From Allomuricauda sp. (GTDB lineage Bacteria > Bacteroidota > Bacteroidia > Flavobacteriales > Flavobacteriaceae), in assembly GCA_028284725.1 (NCBI GenBank), contig JANQRD010000223.1:1-36690 (forward strand): DNA of 36,690 bases, in the 5' to 3' direction. Both the position numbers and the translations under genes were made by a program. A model generated the notes under the pieces. The model saw nothing but the letters and a program-made list of their open reading frames with translations. It was not told the origin of the DNA and did no database searches. Below are positions 1 to 7,749 of this stretch, piece after piece (positions within the stretch are counted from its first letter, which is position 1; each line of letters opens with the position of its first letter).

Positions 1-429
1 AAAAAGGTGGAGGAGGATATCGAAAACTTCTCTTTCAATACTTCCGTGTCCACCTTTATGATCTGTGTGAACGAGTTGACAGCTCAAAAATGCAACAGCA
101 AGGCCATTTTGGAACCTTTGGCGATTTTGGTGTCGCCCTATGCGCCCCATATTGCAGAGGAACTTTGGGAGAAGTTGGGTCATGCTGAGTTCATTGCTGA
201 GGCAGCGTTTCCGGTCTTCAATCCAAAATATCTGGTTGAAAGTAGCAAAGAGTACCCAATTTCTTTCAATGGTAAAATGCGCTTCAAGATCGAATTACCG
301 GTCGATATGACCAAGGATGCGATTGAAGAAGCCGTATTGGCCCATGAGAAGACCCAGGCGCAATTGCAGGGACGTACGCCAAAAAAGGTTATTGTGGTAC
401 CGGGTAAGATTGTAAATATTGTGGGGTAA
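1..429 (+). CDS. leuS: Leucine--tRNA ligase, C-terminal fragment
   Basis: This is the 3' end of a gene that begins before the window; the reading frame is open from base 1, so the GTG at base 7 in the ORF track is not a real start. The product would charge tRNA-Leu in the cytoplasm. The visible part is the end of the anticodon-binding domain and the small C-terminal domain of class Ia LeuRS. Supporting segments are 'LVSPYAPHIAEELW', typical of the helical anticodon-binding region, and the ending 'VIVVPGKIVNIVG', typical of bacterial LeuRS. The catalytic HIGH and KMSKS motifs lie outside the window. No terminator is evident in the 97 bases before the next gene. Confidence 0.95.
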   Translation, partial: KKVEEDIENFSFNTSVSTFMICVNELTAQKCNSKAILEPLAILVSPYAPHIAEELWEKLGHAEFIAEAAFPVFNPKYLVESSKEYPISFNGKMRFKIELPVDMTKDAIEEAVLAHEKTQAQLQGRTPKKVIVVPGKIVNIVG

Positions 430-526
430 ACCGAATTGCATTAATCGCTTCTTTTTTCCAAGAGGATAATTGCTATATTGTCTAATACTTCAATAAGCTA
501 AGTGTAACCGTATAGTAAGCATTGCT

Positions 527-781
527 ATGGATTTCATGGAAATTATCGGTCTTGTCGCCGCAAGTTTGACGACCAGCGCATTTGTGCCCCAAGTCTACAA
601 GGCACTTAGGGATAAGTCCACCGCAGATATATCACTTACCATGTACATTGTGTTATTGGCAGGCCTTTTGTTGTGGATCATCTATGGCGTTTACTTGAAT
701 AGCTTGGCGATTATTCTGGCCAATGTGATTACGGGAATCCTGGCACTCATCATGCTTATTTTAAAATTAAAACACAAATAA
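527..781 (+). CDS. SemiSWEET-type (PQ-loop) sugar transporter
   Basis: An 84-residue membrane protein with three hydrophobic helices (about residues 4-22, 38-56 and 60-80). Helix 1 carries the PQ motif in 'SAFVPQVYKALRDKS', and the following polar segment is typical of the MtN3/SemiSWEET family. Characterised bacterial SemiSWEETs are three-helix units that dimerise to pass sugars down a gradient; the length here matches a single unit. The ATG at 527 leaves only 'MDFMEI' before helix 1, and the alternative ATG at 536 would also fit. It stands alone between leuS and ald. The substrate cannot be read from the sequence. Confidence 0.88.
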   Translation: MDFMEIIGLVAASLTTSAFVPQVYKALRDKSTADISLTMYIVLLAGLLLWIIYGVYLNSLAIILANVITGILALIMLILKLKHK

Positions 782-812
782 CCCCTAAAAAGATAGGGTT
801 AAAATTATTTTT
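780..812 (+). terminator. Possible terminator after the SemiSWEET gene (overlaps the ACCC/GGGT element)
   Basis: AACCCCTA and TAGGGTT can pair with one bulged C, with an AT-rich, T-containing run after the stem. It begins in the stop codon of the SemiSWEET gene. The stem is short, and the same bases form the first of two ACCC-N11-GGGT palindromes upstream of ald, so this could be an operator instead. Confidence 0.35.
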
Positions 813-891
813 TAATAAAAATATACAAGTATACCCCATAAATTGAAGGGTAAATTATTGAAAAAGTAGTTTTTTTGACATCATACCCCTA
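781..891. promoter_or_regulatory. Two ACCC-N11-GGGT palindromes 52 bp apart plus a half-site, upstream of ald
   Basis: ACCC-N11-GGGT occurs at 781-799 and again at 833-851, with starts exactly 52 bp apart. A third ACCCC half-site follows at 885, another 52 bp on. The flanks are also similar: GGGT is followed by TAAAATTATT in the first copy and AAATTATT in the second. The spacing is about five helical turns, so bound proteins would lie on one face of the DNA. Position is 82-186 bp before the ald start. I infer a regulator-binding region; an Lrp/AsnC-type protein is one candidate because alanine dehydrogenase genes are often under such control. Confidence 0.4.
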
Positions 892-966
892 CTTTTTATC
901 GATTTTATTTTCTGGTTTGTGCTTTTTATAACAATTTTGAAGTATTAACCATAAAACAATAACAAA

Positions 967-2067
967 ATGATCGTTGGGGTTCCTAAAGAAATCAAGAATA
1001 ATGAAAATCGGGTCGGTATGACACCGGCCGGAGTTTTTGAATTGGTAAAGCAAGACCATACGGTTTATGTGCAATCCAGTGCCGGGGAAGGCAGTGGTTT
1101 TTTCGATAGGGATTACCAGCAGGTGGGGGCAACTGTTTTGAATACCATGGAAGAGGTGTATGCCGCTAGCGATATGATTGTAAAAGTGAAAGAGCCCATA
1201 GCCAAAGAGTATGGCCTGATCAAGGAAGGTCAGATTGTGTTTACCTATTTTCATTTTGCCTCAAGCGAAGCGCTGACCAAAGCCATGATTGACAGTAAAG
1301 CCATTTGTATAGCCTATGAAACTGTGGAAGATGAGGAGGGTACATTACCCCTTCTGACGCCCATGTCGGAGGTAGCTGGTCGTATGGCAATTCAGCAGGG
1401 GGCCAAGTATTTGGAAAAACCTGTGAAGGGAAGAGGGGTTCTGTTGGGCGGAGTTCCTGGTGTTGCTCCTGGTCGTGTTTTGGTCTTGGGTGCTGGAACC
1501 GTGGGCATTCAAGCTGCAAAAATGGCAGCTGGGTTGGGTGCACATGTTACCATTTTGGATGTCAACATGAAACGACTTCGCTATGTGAACGACATTATGC
1601 CCAGCCATGTGGTGACCGAATTTTCAAATGAATTCAACATCAGAAAATATATCAAAACCCATGACTTGATTGTTGGTGGAGTCTTATTGAAGGGGGCTAA
1701 AGCTCCGAATTTGATTACCCGTGATATGCTAAAGGAAATGAGGCCTGGAACCGTAATCGTGGATGTGGCCGTGGATCAGGGGGGCTGTGTGGAGACTACC
1801 AAACCCACAACCCACGAGGACCCAGTATACATCGTGGATGACGTGGTGCACTACTGTGTGGCCAATATGCCAGGCGCTGTGCCCTACACTTCCACCATGG
1901 CCTTGACCAATGTCACATTGCCTTATGTGTTGAAATTGGCGAATAAGGGCTGGAGAAGTGCGTGCAACTTGGACAGAAACTTGGCAAAAGGTCTAAATAT
2001 TGTGGAGGGTGAAGTGGTTTATGAAGAAATTACTGAGGCTTTCAATTGGGAGCCCATATTGGCGTAA
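967..2067 (+). CDS. ald: Alanine dehydrogenase
   Basis: A 366-residue protein of the usual length for NAD-dependent L-alanine dehydrogenase, which interconverts L-alanine and pyruvate plus ammonia. The N-terminus 'MIVGVPKEIKNNENRVG' is the standard AlaDH/PNT N-terminal signature. The substrate-binding region includes 'ETVEDEEGTLPLLTPMSEVAGRMA', and the Rossmann NAD-binding motif is 'VLVLGAGTVGIQAA' at about residues 171-184. The segment 'VANMPGAVPYTST' near residue 300 is also typical. The ATG at 967 is the only start consistent with family length. A strong terminator follows. The long AT-rich leader with paired palindromes suggests transcriptional control. The protein is cytoplasmic and probably serves alanine catabolism. 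Confidence 0.96.
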   Translation: MIVGVPKEIKNNENRVGMTPAGVFELVKQDHTVYVQSSAGEGSGFFDRDYQQVGATVLNTMEEVYAASDMIVKVKEPIAKEYGLIKEGQIVFTYFHFASSEALTKAMIDSKAICIAYETVEDEEGTLPLLTPMSEVAGRMAIQQGAKYLEKPVKGRGVLLGGVPGVAPGRVLVLGAGTVGIQAAKMAAGLGAHVTILDVNMKRLRYVNDIMPSHVVTEFSNEFNIRKYIKTHDLIVGGVLLKGAKAPNLITRDMLKEMRPGTVIVDVAVDQGGCVETTKPTTHEDPVYIVDDVVHYCVANMPGAVPYTSTMALTNVTLPYVLKLANKGWRSACNLDRNLAKGLNIVEGEVVYEEITEAFNWEPILA

Positions 2068-2090
2068 CATACATTTTGTCAGTATAAATG

Positions 2091-2116
2091 CCCCGTCCGT
2101 TCTTGGCGGGGTTTTT
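2091..2116 (+). terminator. Rho-independent terminator of ald
   Basis: CCCCGTC pairs with GGCGGGG (one G-T wobble) around a 7-base loop, followed by TTTTTG. It lies 24 bases after the ald stop codon. Confidence 0.8.
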
Positions 2117-2158
2117 GCTTTATAGTTGGTATCTTTATAAGAATTAAAAGCGAAAGTT

Positions 2159-2854
2159 ATGATGACATATTATATATTGATTGGCGCCGTTGCACTGATC
2201 AGCTGGTTGGTGAGCAGCCGATTGAAAAGCAAATTCAAGCATTATTCCAAGGTTCATTTGCGAAATGGGATGAGCGGTGCGGAAATTGCTCAAAAAATGT
2301 TGGACGATCATGGAATTCGGGATGTGAAAGTGATTTCTACACCAGGAATGCTTACAGATCATTACAATCCAAAGAATAAAACCGTGCATTTGAGCCAAGG
2401 GGTCTATGGCCAACGCAATGCCGCTGCTGCAGCTGTTGCCGCCCACGAAGTGGGACATGCTGTACAACATGCTCAGGCGTATGAATGGTTGACCATGCGA
2501 TCCAAATTGGTGCCCGTGGTAAGTGTTACCTCAGGAATGTCAACTTGGATTGTTTTTGGTGGTTTGGCTTTGGGAGCCGCCGCCGGGGTCGGTCTCGGGT
2601 TTTATATTGCCGTAGCGGGATTGGTTATGATGGGGCTCGCCACCTTATTTAGTTTTATCACACTTCCCGTGGAGTACGATGCAAGTAATCGCGCCCTGGC
2701 GTGGTTGAAGCAAAAGAATATGGTGAGTCAACAAGAGTACGCAGGAGCAGAAGATGCGTTAAAATGGGCTGCAAGAACTTATCTAGTGGCCGCTTTGGGC
2801 GCTTTGGCCTCATTAGTATATTGGGCCTTTCAGGTTTTCGGCGGACGGGATTAA
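2159..2854 (+). CDS. Membrane-bound neutral zinc metallopeptidase (YugP-like)
   Basis: A 231-residue protein matching the size and layout of the YugP/Zn_peptidase_2 family. An N-terminal membrane helix (about residues 4-20) is followed by a soluble segment with 'GMSGAEIAQKMLDDHGI'. The zinc-binding HExxH motif is 'AAHEVGHAVQHA' near residue 97. Two more hydrophobic stretches around residues 120-165 and one near the C-terminus anchor the protein. The conserved 'PVEYDASNRALAWL' segment is present. Family members are membrane-associated proteases without well-defined substrates. Either ATG at 2159 or the next codon could be the start. It is a single-gene unit with terminators on both sides. Confidence 0.88.
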   Translation: MMTYYILIGAVALISWLVSSRLKSKFKHYSKVHLRNGMSGAEIAQKMLDDHGIRDVKVISTPGMLTDHYNPKNKTVHLSQGVYGQRNAAAAAVAAHEVGHAVQHAQAYEWLTMRSKLVPVVSVTSGMSTWIVFGGLALGAAAGVGLGFYIAVAGLVMMGLATLFSFITLPVEYDASNRALAWLKQKNMVSQQEYAGAEDALKWAARTYLVAALGALASLVYWAFQVFGGRD

Positions 2855-2873
2855 AGAAATTTTACGGCGACAT

Positions 2874-2902
2874 AAAGGCCTGCTCATTGAGCGGGCTTTT
2901 TT
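2874..2902. terminator. Bidirectional-looking terminator between the zinc peptidase and the lrp-type gene
   Basis: GCCTGCTC pairs with GAGCGGGC across a three-base ATT loop, preceded by an A-run and followed by TTTTTT. It terminates the zinc-peptidase gene on the plus strand. Its distal edge overlaps the stop codon of the minus-strand regulator gene. Confidence 0.8.
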
Positions 2903-3371
2903 ATATGGAAATCTGCCGATCGATCTGCTGGTTGAGGGAGATAAAGGTTTCTGTACGGGAGACCCCTTCTATCTGTTGTATTTTTTTGTTCAGTACGATC
3001 ATCAGATGCTCATTGTCCCGACAAAGCACTTTGATCAATATGGACCAATTACCCGTGGTGTAATGGCATTCCAATACTTCCGGAATTTTTTCCAATTCCT
3101 TTACGGCTCTTGGATTTGCCATGGCCTTGTCCAAAAATATCCCTATGTAGGCCATTGTGGTATAGCCCAACACCTTGGGGTTGATAATAAATTTCGATCC
3201 AGCCAGTAATCCCGAGTTTTCCAACTTGCGCAGCCGTTGGTGAATGGCCGCTCCCGAAATGCCGATGTTCCGTGCTATTTCCAAAATAGGCCTTCGGGCA
3301 TCTTCCATGAGATACCTTAGGATTTTTTTATCGATACCGTCAATCTTGACCGAACTGTTAGTCGATTTCAT
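2901..3371 (-). CDS. Lrp/AsnC family transcriptional regulator
   Basis: A 156-residue protein with the standard two-domain Lrp/AsnC layout. The N-terminal winged helix-turn-helix begins 'KIDGIDKKILRYLMEDARR' and includes 'IARNIGISGAAIHQRLRKLE' at about residues 35-54. The C-terminal RAM/AsnC ligand-binding domain contains 'GYTTMAYIGIF' and 'VLECHYTTGNWSILIKV'. It lies 48 bases downstream of the saccharopine dehydrogenase-type gene on the same strand, so the two are probably co-transcribed. Family members bind amino acids, and I infer that it senses lysine or a related amino acid and controls its neighbour. Alanine dehydrogenase 0.8 kb away is another plausible target. Confidence 0.93.
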   Translation of the reverse strand: MKSTNSSVKIDGIDKKILRYLMEDARRPILEIARNIGISGAAIHQRLRKLENSGLLAGSKFIINPKVLGYTTMAYIGIFLDKAMANPRAVKELEKIPEVLECHYTTGNWSILIKVLCRDNEHLMIVLNKKIQQIEGVSRTETFISLNQQIDRQISI

Positions 3372-3419
3372 ACAAAAGATTCAAAACTGAAGTTAAAGAT
3401 ACCTAAAAACAATAAAAGT

Positions 3420-4793
3420 TTAATTTGCTATGGTATCAGGGTTGTAACCGAGGTAGGGCACTTCATATTCGTTAAAGATGATGCCATAGGATTTAAGTTC
3501 GGAAAGAATGGGACTATAGACCTCACTTTTAATGGGGATTTGAACCCCTGGAGTGGTAATTTTCCCGTTTAGAATTTGCAAAGTGGCCATGGCAACCGGC
3601 AATCCCACTGTCTTGGACATTGCAGTAAACGTTCGGTTTTCACCCAATACTACCATGTTGGCATCAATTTGTTTCTTTTCTCCATTGATTTCATAGCCAA
3701 ATTTGTGGTACATCACGATCATATCCTTTTCATCGTCTTTCAAGGTCCAACTATCTTCAAGGATGTACTGCAACATTTTTGCGGGAGTGGCATCCTTCAA
3801 TGGTATTTTTTTGGAGTCGTCAAATAGGTTGAGTTCCATAAGTTTTCCCCAACGGATGTCATCCTGATCGATTTTGAGGTAATGACGTAATTTCAACTCA
3901 ACAGAATCCGTGGGGGAGTAGGGCAAAAATAAATTCACAAAATCGCGATAGGACATGCCTTCGGAGTTTTCAATAATATAGCTATCGTCTGTCATCCCTA
4001 GCATCACAAAAACTTGCCAGGCCTTTGAAAATCCAACGCGTCGCATAGTACCCCTATATAAGGTCAGTGCATCCTCCAGCCCATATGCCTCCCGGTATTT
4101 TAATGAATCCCTATTGGGATAAACCTCAAAAGTCCCGTAGCCATCGATTTCCACAAGTTCGGTTCTGCGAAACAGTTTTTGATAGGGAATGTACTTATAA
4201 GTGCCCTCTTGGATAAATTTAGCGGCACCACCCTGGCCGGCAAGCACCACATTTCGAGGATTCCAAGTGAACTTATAGTTCCACAAATTCGTATCGTGGT
4301 CGGGAGCCACAAGTCCGCCTGTGAACGATTCAAAAAGGAGCATTTTTCCACCATTACTGCGAATGCGATCGATCACTTCCATGGCACTCATATGGTCGAT
4401 GCCAGGATCCAGTCCGATTTCGTTCATAAACACAAGACCACTTTTTCGTGCCTCTACATCCAATGCCATGATTTCCTTGCTCACGTATGAGGCAGTGACC
4501 AAGTGTTTTTTAAACTGGATGCAGTCCTCGGCTATTTTGATGTGCAATCTAGGAGGCAACATGGAAACCACAATGGATGCTGAAGCTATCGCTTTTTGCC
4601 GTTCCTTATCCTTAAAAATGTCCAGACCAAAAACACTACAATTCGGATGGGAGGAAAATTCTTGTGGAATATTTTCGGGATGAAGGTCACCTATTCGTAA
4701 ATGAAGGTCTTCTTCCCCTGATTTTTTAAGAAAGTAATCCAGAAGGTAAGCTGTAGATTTTCCTGCGCCGAGAACCAAAATCGTGCGGGCCAT
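3420..4793 (-). CDS. Saccharopine dehydrogenase family protein (Lys9-like)
   Basis: A 457-residue cytoplasmic oxidoreductase. It opens with a Rossmann motif, 'ILVLGAGKSTAYLLDYFL', followed by the saccharopine dehydrogenase N-terminal domain. The signature segment 'NEIGLDPGIDHMSAMEVID' lies near residues 124-142, and 'TFTAMSKTVGLPVAMA' sits in the C-terminal catalytic domain. Saccharopine dehydrogenases of this class release glutamate and alpha-aminoadipate semialdehyde from saccharopine, most likely in lysine breakdown. No lysine-ketoglutarate reductase gene is in the window, so the rest of the pathway would be elsewhere. The adjacent Lrp-type regulator supports an amino-acid catabolic role. 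The exact substrate is inferred from family membership. Confidence 0.88.
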   Translation of the reverse strand: MARTILVLGAGKSTAYLLDYFLKKSGEEDLHLRIGDLHPENIPQEFSSHPNCSVFGLDIFKDKERQKAIASASIVVSMLPPRLHIKIAEDCIQFKKHLVTASYVSKEIMALDVEARKSGLVFMNEIGLDPGIDHMSAMEVIDRIRSNGGKMLLFESFTGGLVAPDHDTNLWNYKFTWNPRNVVLAGQGGAAKFIQEGTYKYIPYQKLFRRTELVEIDGYGTFEVYPNRDSLKYREAYGLEDALTLYRGTMRRVGFSKAWQVFVMLGMTDDSYIIENSEGMSYRDFVNLFLPYSPTDSVELKLRHYLKIDQDDIRWGKLMELNLFDDSKKIPLKDATPAKMLQYILEDSWTLKDDEKDMIVMYHKFGYEINGEKKQIDANMVVLGENRTFTAMSKTVGLPVAMATLQILNGKITTPGVQIPIKSEVYSPILSELKSYGIIFNEYEVPYLGYNPDTIAN

Positions 4794-4872
4794 AGGTTTT
4801 CTTTACTTTTGATTAAAACGGGTACTAAGGTATCAAATTGTTATATTCCTAAAAAAATACTCTTTTCAAGTT

Positions 4873-5265
4873 ATGAACAAAACAATTTTGGTGACAGGAG
4901 CTGTATTTGGACTGTTGGCGATTCTTTTCGGTGCTTTCGGAGCCCACGGTCTGGAAAAATTGGTGGATGCCGACGCCGTGGAAACTTTCGAAACTGGGAT
5001 ACGCTATCAAATGTACCATGCACTATTTTTATTGGTATTGGGAATTTGGGATGGTTTAAGCAATAAACAGAAAAGGATAATTTTTTGGTTGGTCACCTTC
5101 GGTGTACTCTTGTTTTCATTTTCCATCTATTTACTTGCTCTTGATAGTTTGATGGCCATAAACGTTAAAAGAATTGGATTTTTAACCCCAATTGGGGGAA
5201 TTTTTTTGGTTTTTGGATGGTTTCTGTTCGGTTTTTACGTTTTGACTAAAAAATCAAATAAATAA
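4873..5265 (+). CDS. DUF423 family inner-membrane protein
   Basis: A 130-residue protein with four predicted membrane helices (roughly residues 4-24, 46-62, 70-88 and 100-122). It contains the DUF423 hallmark 'GAFGAHGL' followed by 'ETGIRYQMYHALFLL'. Family members (YgdD in Escherichia coli, TMEM256 in animals) have no firmly established function. The ATG at 4873 is preferred because the family starts directly with the first helix; the overlapping ORF at 4809 in another frame is a shadow. It sits alone between the divergent saccharopine dehydrogenase gene and pckA. Confidence 0.9.
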   Translation: MNKTILVTGAVFGLLAILFGAFGAHGLEKLVDADAVETFETGIRYQMYHALFLLVLGIWDGLSNKQKRIIFWLVTFGVLLFSFSIYLLALDSLMAINVKRIGFLTPIGGIFLVFGWFLFGFYVLTKKSNK

Positions 5266-5298
5266 ACCAATTTGAGGGTGGTACTTGTACTAATTTTC

Positions 5299-5306
5299 TA
5301 GTTTTG
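5299..5306 (+). promoter_or_regulatory. Probable -7 element of the pckA promoter (TAGTTTTG)
   Basis: TAGTTTTG matches the Bacteroidota -7 consensus TAnnTTTG and lies 22 bases before the pckA ATG. I did not find a well-spaced TTTG -33 element, so regulation by an activator is possible. Confidence 0.5.
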
Positions 5307-5328
5307 CACCAACGTTAAAAACATTTAA

Positions 5329-6945
5329 ATGAGCACGTTTATCCCGACTACGAAAACGATTTCGTTACAACAACATGGAATTAACCATGATCGGATTCAT
5401 TATCAACTTTCGTCTGACGAACTACATGCCAAAACCATTGAGAAGAAGATGGGAAAAGAGGCTTCGTCCGGAGCACTGGCCGTAAACACGGGTGAGTTTA
5501 CCGGAAGATCACCCATGGACCGTTTTATTGTGAAGGATGACATCACCAAGGATAGGATTTGGTGGGGTAATATCAACATCCCCTTTGAGCGTGAGGATTT
5601 CAACAAGCTTTACGACAAAGTCATCGCTTATCTTAATGAAAAGGAACTTTTTGTCAGGGATTGTTATGCTTGTGCAGATCCAGCGTACAAACTCAATATT
5701 AGGGTCATAAATGAGTACCCGTGGTCGAATATGTTTGCCCACAATATGTTTTTAAGACCTACTGAGGAGGAATTGGTGAATTTTGATCCAGAATGGACGG
5801 TAATCAACGCACCTGGATTCAAGGCGGATGCAAAGGTAGATGGTACTCGGCAGCATAATTTTGCCATTCTCAACTTTTCGAAGAAGATAGCGTTAATTGG
5901 CGGAACCGGGTATACAGGTGAAATCAAAAAAGGAATTTTTTCCTCACTGAATTTTGTCCTGCCTGTCTTTAAAAATACACTGCCGATGCACTGTTCGGCC
6001 AATGTTGGTGAAAAAGGTGATACCGCATTGTTCTTTGGACTTTCAGGAACTGGAAAAACCACATTGTCGACAGATCCCCAGCGCAAATTGGTCGGGGATG
6101 ATGAGCACGGATGGACAGCGGACAACACTGTTTTCAATTTTGAAGGCGGTTGTTACGCCAAGGTCATCGATCTTTCCAAAGAAAACGAACCTGAAATCTA
6201 TGGCGCCATCAAAAAGGGGGCAATTTTGGAAAATGTTATCTTGGACGATCAAGGTGCGGTAGATTTTGGTGATACCACAATAACCCAAAATACTCGAGTA
6301 AGCTATCCCATTCACCATATTGAAAATATCCAACATCCGTCCATAGGAGAGAATGTGAAGAACATTTTCTTCCTTACAGCGGATGCTTTTGGGGTGCTGC
6401 CTCCCATTTCAAAATTAACTCCAGCCCAGGCCGCGTATCATTTCATTTCAGGTTATACCGCCAAGGTAGCTGGAACTGAAGCAGGTGTCGTGGAGCCCCA
6501 ACCATCTTTTTCAGCTTGTTTTGGAGCACCTTTTATGCCGTTGCACCCAACGGTTTATGCGGAAATGTTGAGTAAGAAGATGCAGGAGTCCGGTGTAGAT
6601 GTTTGGTTAATCAATACAGGATGGACTGGCGGACCGTATGGCGTTGGTACGCGAATGAAATTGAAATATACCAGGGCTATGATCAGTGCAGCGTTGAGCG
6701 GGGAACTGGGGTTGTACAATTACGACAAATACCACATCCATTCCGTTTTTGGAGTGGCCCAACCCAGGGAATGTCCTGGAGTGCCCACTAGTGTATTGAG
6801 TCCGAGAGTGACTTGGAACAATGATGAGGCTTACTACAAAACAGCCTTTAAGTTGACCAATGCGTTTCGGGAAAACTTTAAAAAGTATGAGGCCTATGCC
6901 AGCGAGGAAATCCGAAGGGGAGGTCCGCAGCGATATGCTTTCTAA
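5329..6945 (+). CDS. pckA: Phosphoenolpyruvate carboxykinase (ATP)
   Basis: A 538-residue protein, the normal length for the ATP-dependent enzyme. It converts oxaloacetate and ATP to phosphoenolpyruvate, CO2 and ADP, the first committed step of gluconeogenesis. Visible motifs are the P-loop 'GLSGTGKTTLS' near residues 239-249, the metal-binding 'GDDEHGW' that follows, the 'TGEFTGRSPMDRFIV' substrate-binding region near residue 55, and 'INTGWTGGPYGVG' towards the C-terminus. The ATG at 5329 gives the expected N-terminus. The gene is monocistronic, with a TAGTTTTG element upstream and a strong terminator immediately downstream. Confidence 0.98.
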   Translation: MSTFIPTTKTISLQQHGINHDRIHYQLSSDELHAKTIEKKMGKEASSGALAVNTGEFTGRSPMDRFIVKDDITKDRIWWGNINIPFEREDFNKLYDKVIAYLNEKELFVRDCYACADPAYKLNIRVINEYPWSNMFAHNMFLRPTEEELVNFDPEWTVINAPGFKADAKVDGTRQHNFAILNFSKKIALIGGTGYTGEIKKGIFSSLNFVLPVFKNTLPMHCSANVGEKGDTALFFGLSGTGKTTLSTDPQRKLVGDDEHGWTADNTVFNFEGGCYAKVIDLSKENEPEIYGAIKKGAILENVILDDQGAVDFGDTTITQNTRVSYPIHHIENIQHPSIGENVKNIFFLTADAFGVLPPISKLTPAQAAYHFISGYTAKVAGTEAGVVEPQPSFSACFGAPFMPLHPTVYAEMLSKKMQESGVDVWLINTGWTGGPYGVGTRMKLKYTRAMISAALSGELGLYNYDKYHIHSVFGVAQPRECPGVPTSVLSPRVTWNNDEAYYKTAFKLTNAFRENFKKYEAYASEEIRRGGPQRYAF

Positions 6946-6949
6946 AATA

Positions 6950-6981
6950 AAAAGGCCCGATTTAAAATCGGGCCTTTTTTT
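6950..6981. terminator. Strong terminator between pckA and hemD (works on both strands)
   Basis: GGCCCGAT and ATCGGGCC form a perfect 8-bp stem. A-runs on the left and TTTTTTT on the right make it functional in both directions. It terminates pckA and the convergent hemD operon. Confidence 0.9.
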
Positions 6982-6999
6982 ATATATTTCGGTAAAACC

Positions 7000-7743
7000 T
7001 TATTTGTTCACACTGGTGATGTACTTCTGTAGCGCCATGGTCATCGACGGCGTTTCAGGAGTAGGGGCTTGAATATCGATACGAAGTCCGGCATCGGTAG
7101 CAGCCTTAACCGTACTGTTACCAAATACCGCAATTCGGGTGTCGTTTTGCTCAAAGTCGGGAAAATTCTTTAGCAAGGATTCAATTCCCGATGGGCTGAA
7201 GAAAACCAAAACATCGTAGTATACATTTCGTAAATCGGATAGATCACTGATTACCGTCTTGTAAAAGATGCCTCTCGTCCAATCCACGCCGAGCTCATCG
7301 AGAGCTTGTGGAACGGCTGCCTTAAGGGTATCTGAAGATGGGAGAAGGAATTTTTCGTCCTTGTATTTTTTGATAAGCGGAACCAATTCATTAAAAGTTC
7401 GCTTGCCGACATAAATTTTTCGCTTTCTGTACACTACATATTTTTGTAGATAGTAGGCTACCGCCTCAGATTGACAAAAATATTTCATGGTGTCCGGAAC
7501 TTTGAATCGCATTTCTTCAGCAATTCTAAAGAAGTGGTCTACAGAGTTTCTGCTGGTTAGAACAATGGCCGTAAAATTGTTCAAATCAATTTTTTGTTGC
7601 CTTACACTTTTGGCTTGTACTCCCTCTACGTGAATGAAAGGTCTAAAATCTACCTTTACTTTCTCTTTTTCAATCAATCGTGAATAAGGGGAATTTTCGA
7701 TTTTGGGTTCAGGTTGGGAAACCAAAATTGTCTTTACTTTCAT
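7000..7743 (-). CDS. hemD: Uroporphyrinogen-III synthase
   Basis: A 247-residue protein of the HemD family, which cyclises hydroxymethylbilane to uroporphyrinogen III in heme and tetrapyrrole synthesis. Supporting segments are the N-terminal 'KTILVSQPEP', 'AIVLTSRNSVDHFFRIAEE' at about residues 58-76, 'DVLVFFSPSGIESLLKNF' at about 178-195, and 'RIAVFGNSTVKAATDAGL', all typical of the family's two alternating domains. HemD sequences diverge greatly, so the call rests on these patterns and on length. It is the last gene of a three-gene minus-strand operon, six bases after the DUF4271 gene. Confidence 0.9.
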   Translation of the reverse strand: MKVKTILVSQPEPKIENSPYSRLIEKEKVKVDFRPFIHVEGVQAKSVRQQKIDLNNFTAIVLTSRNSVDHFFRIAEEMRFKVPDTMKYFCQSEAVAYYLQKYVVYRKRKIYVGKRTFNELVPLIKKYKDEKFLLPSSDTLKAAVPQALDELGVDWTRGIFYKTVISDLSDLRNVYYDVLVFFSPSGIESLLKNFPDFEQNDTRIAVFGNSTVKAATDAGLRIDIQAPTPETPSMTMALQKYITSVNK

Positions 7744-7749
7744 AAGCTT

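Noticed and set aside
889-1608. Minus-strand ORFs of 121, 100 and 87 residues opposite ald
   Set aside because: They are antisense shadows of the alanine dehydrogenase gene, with low-complexity His/Pro-rich translations and no signals of their own.
5664-6137. 157-residue minus-strand ORF within pckA
   Set aside because: Antisense shadow; the plus frame is an unambiguous PEP carboxykinase.
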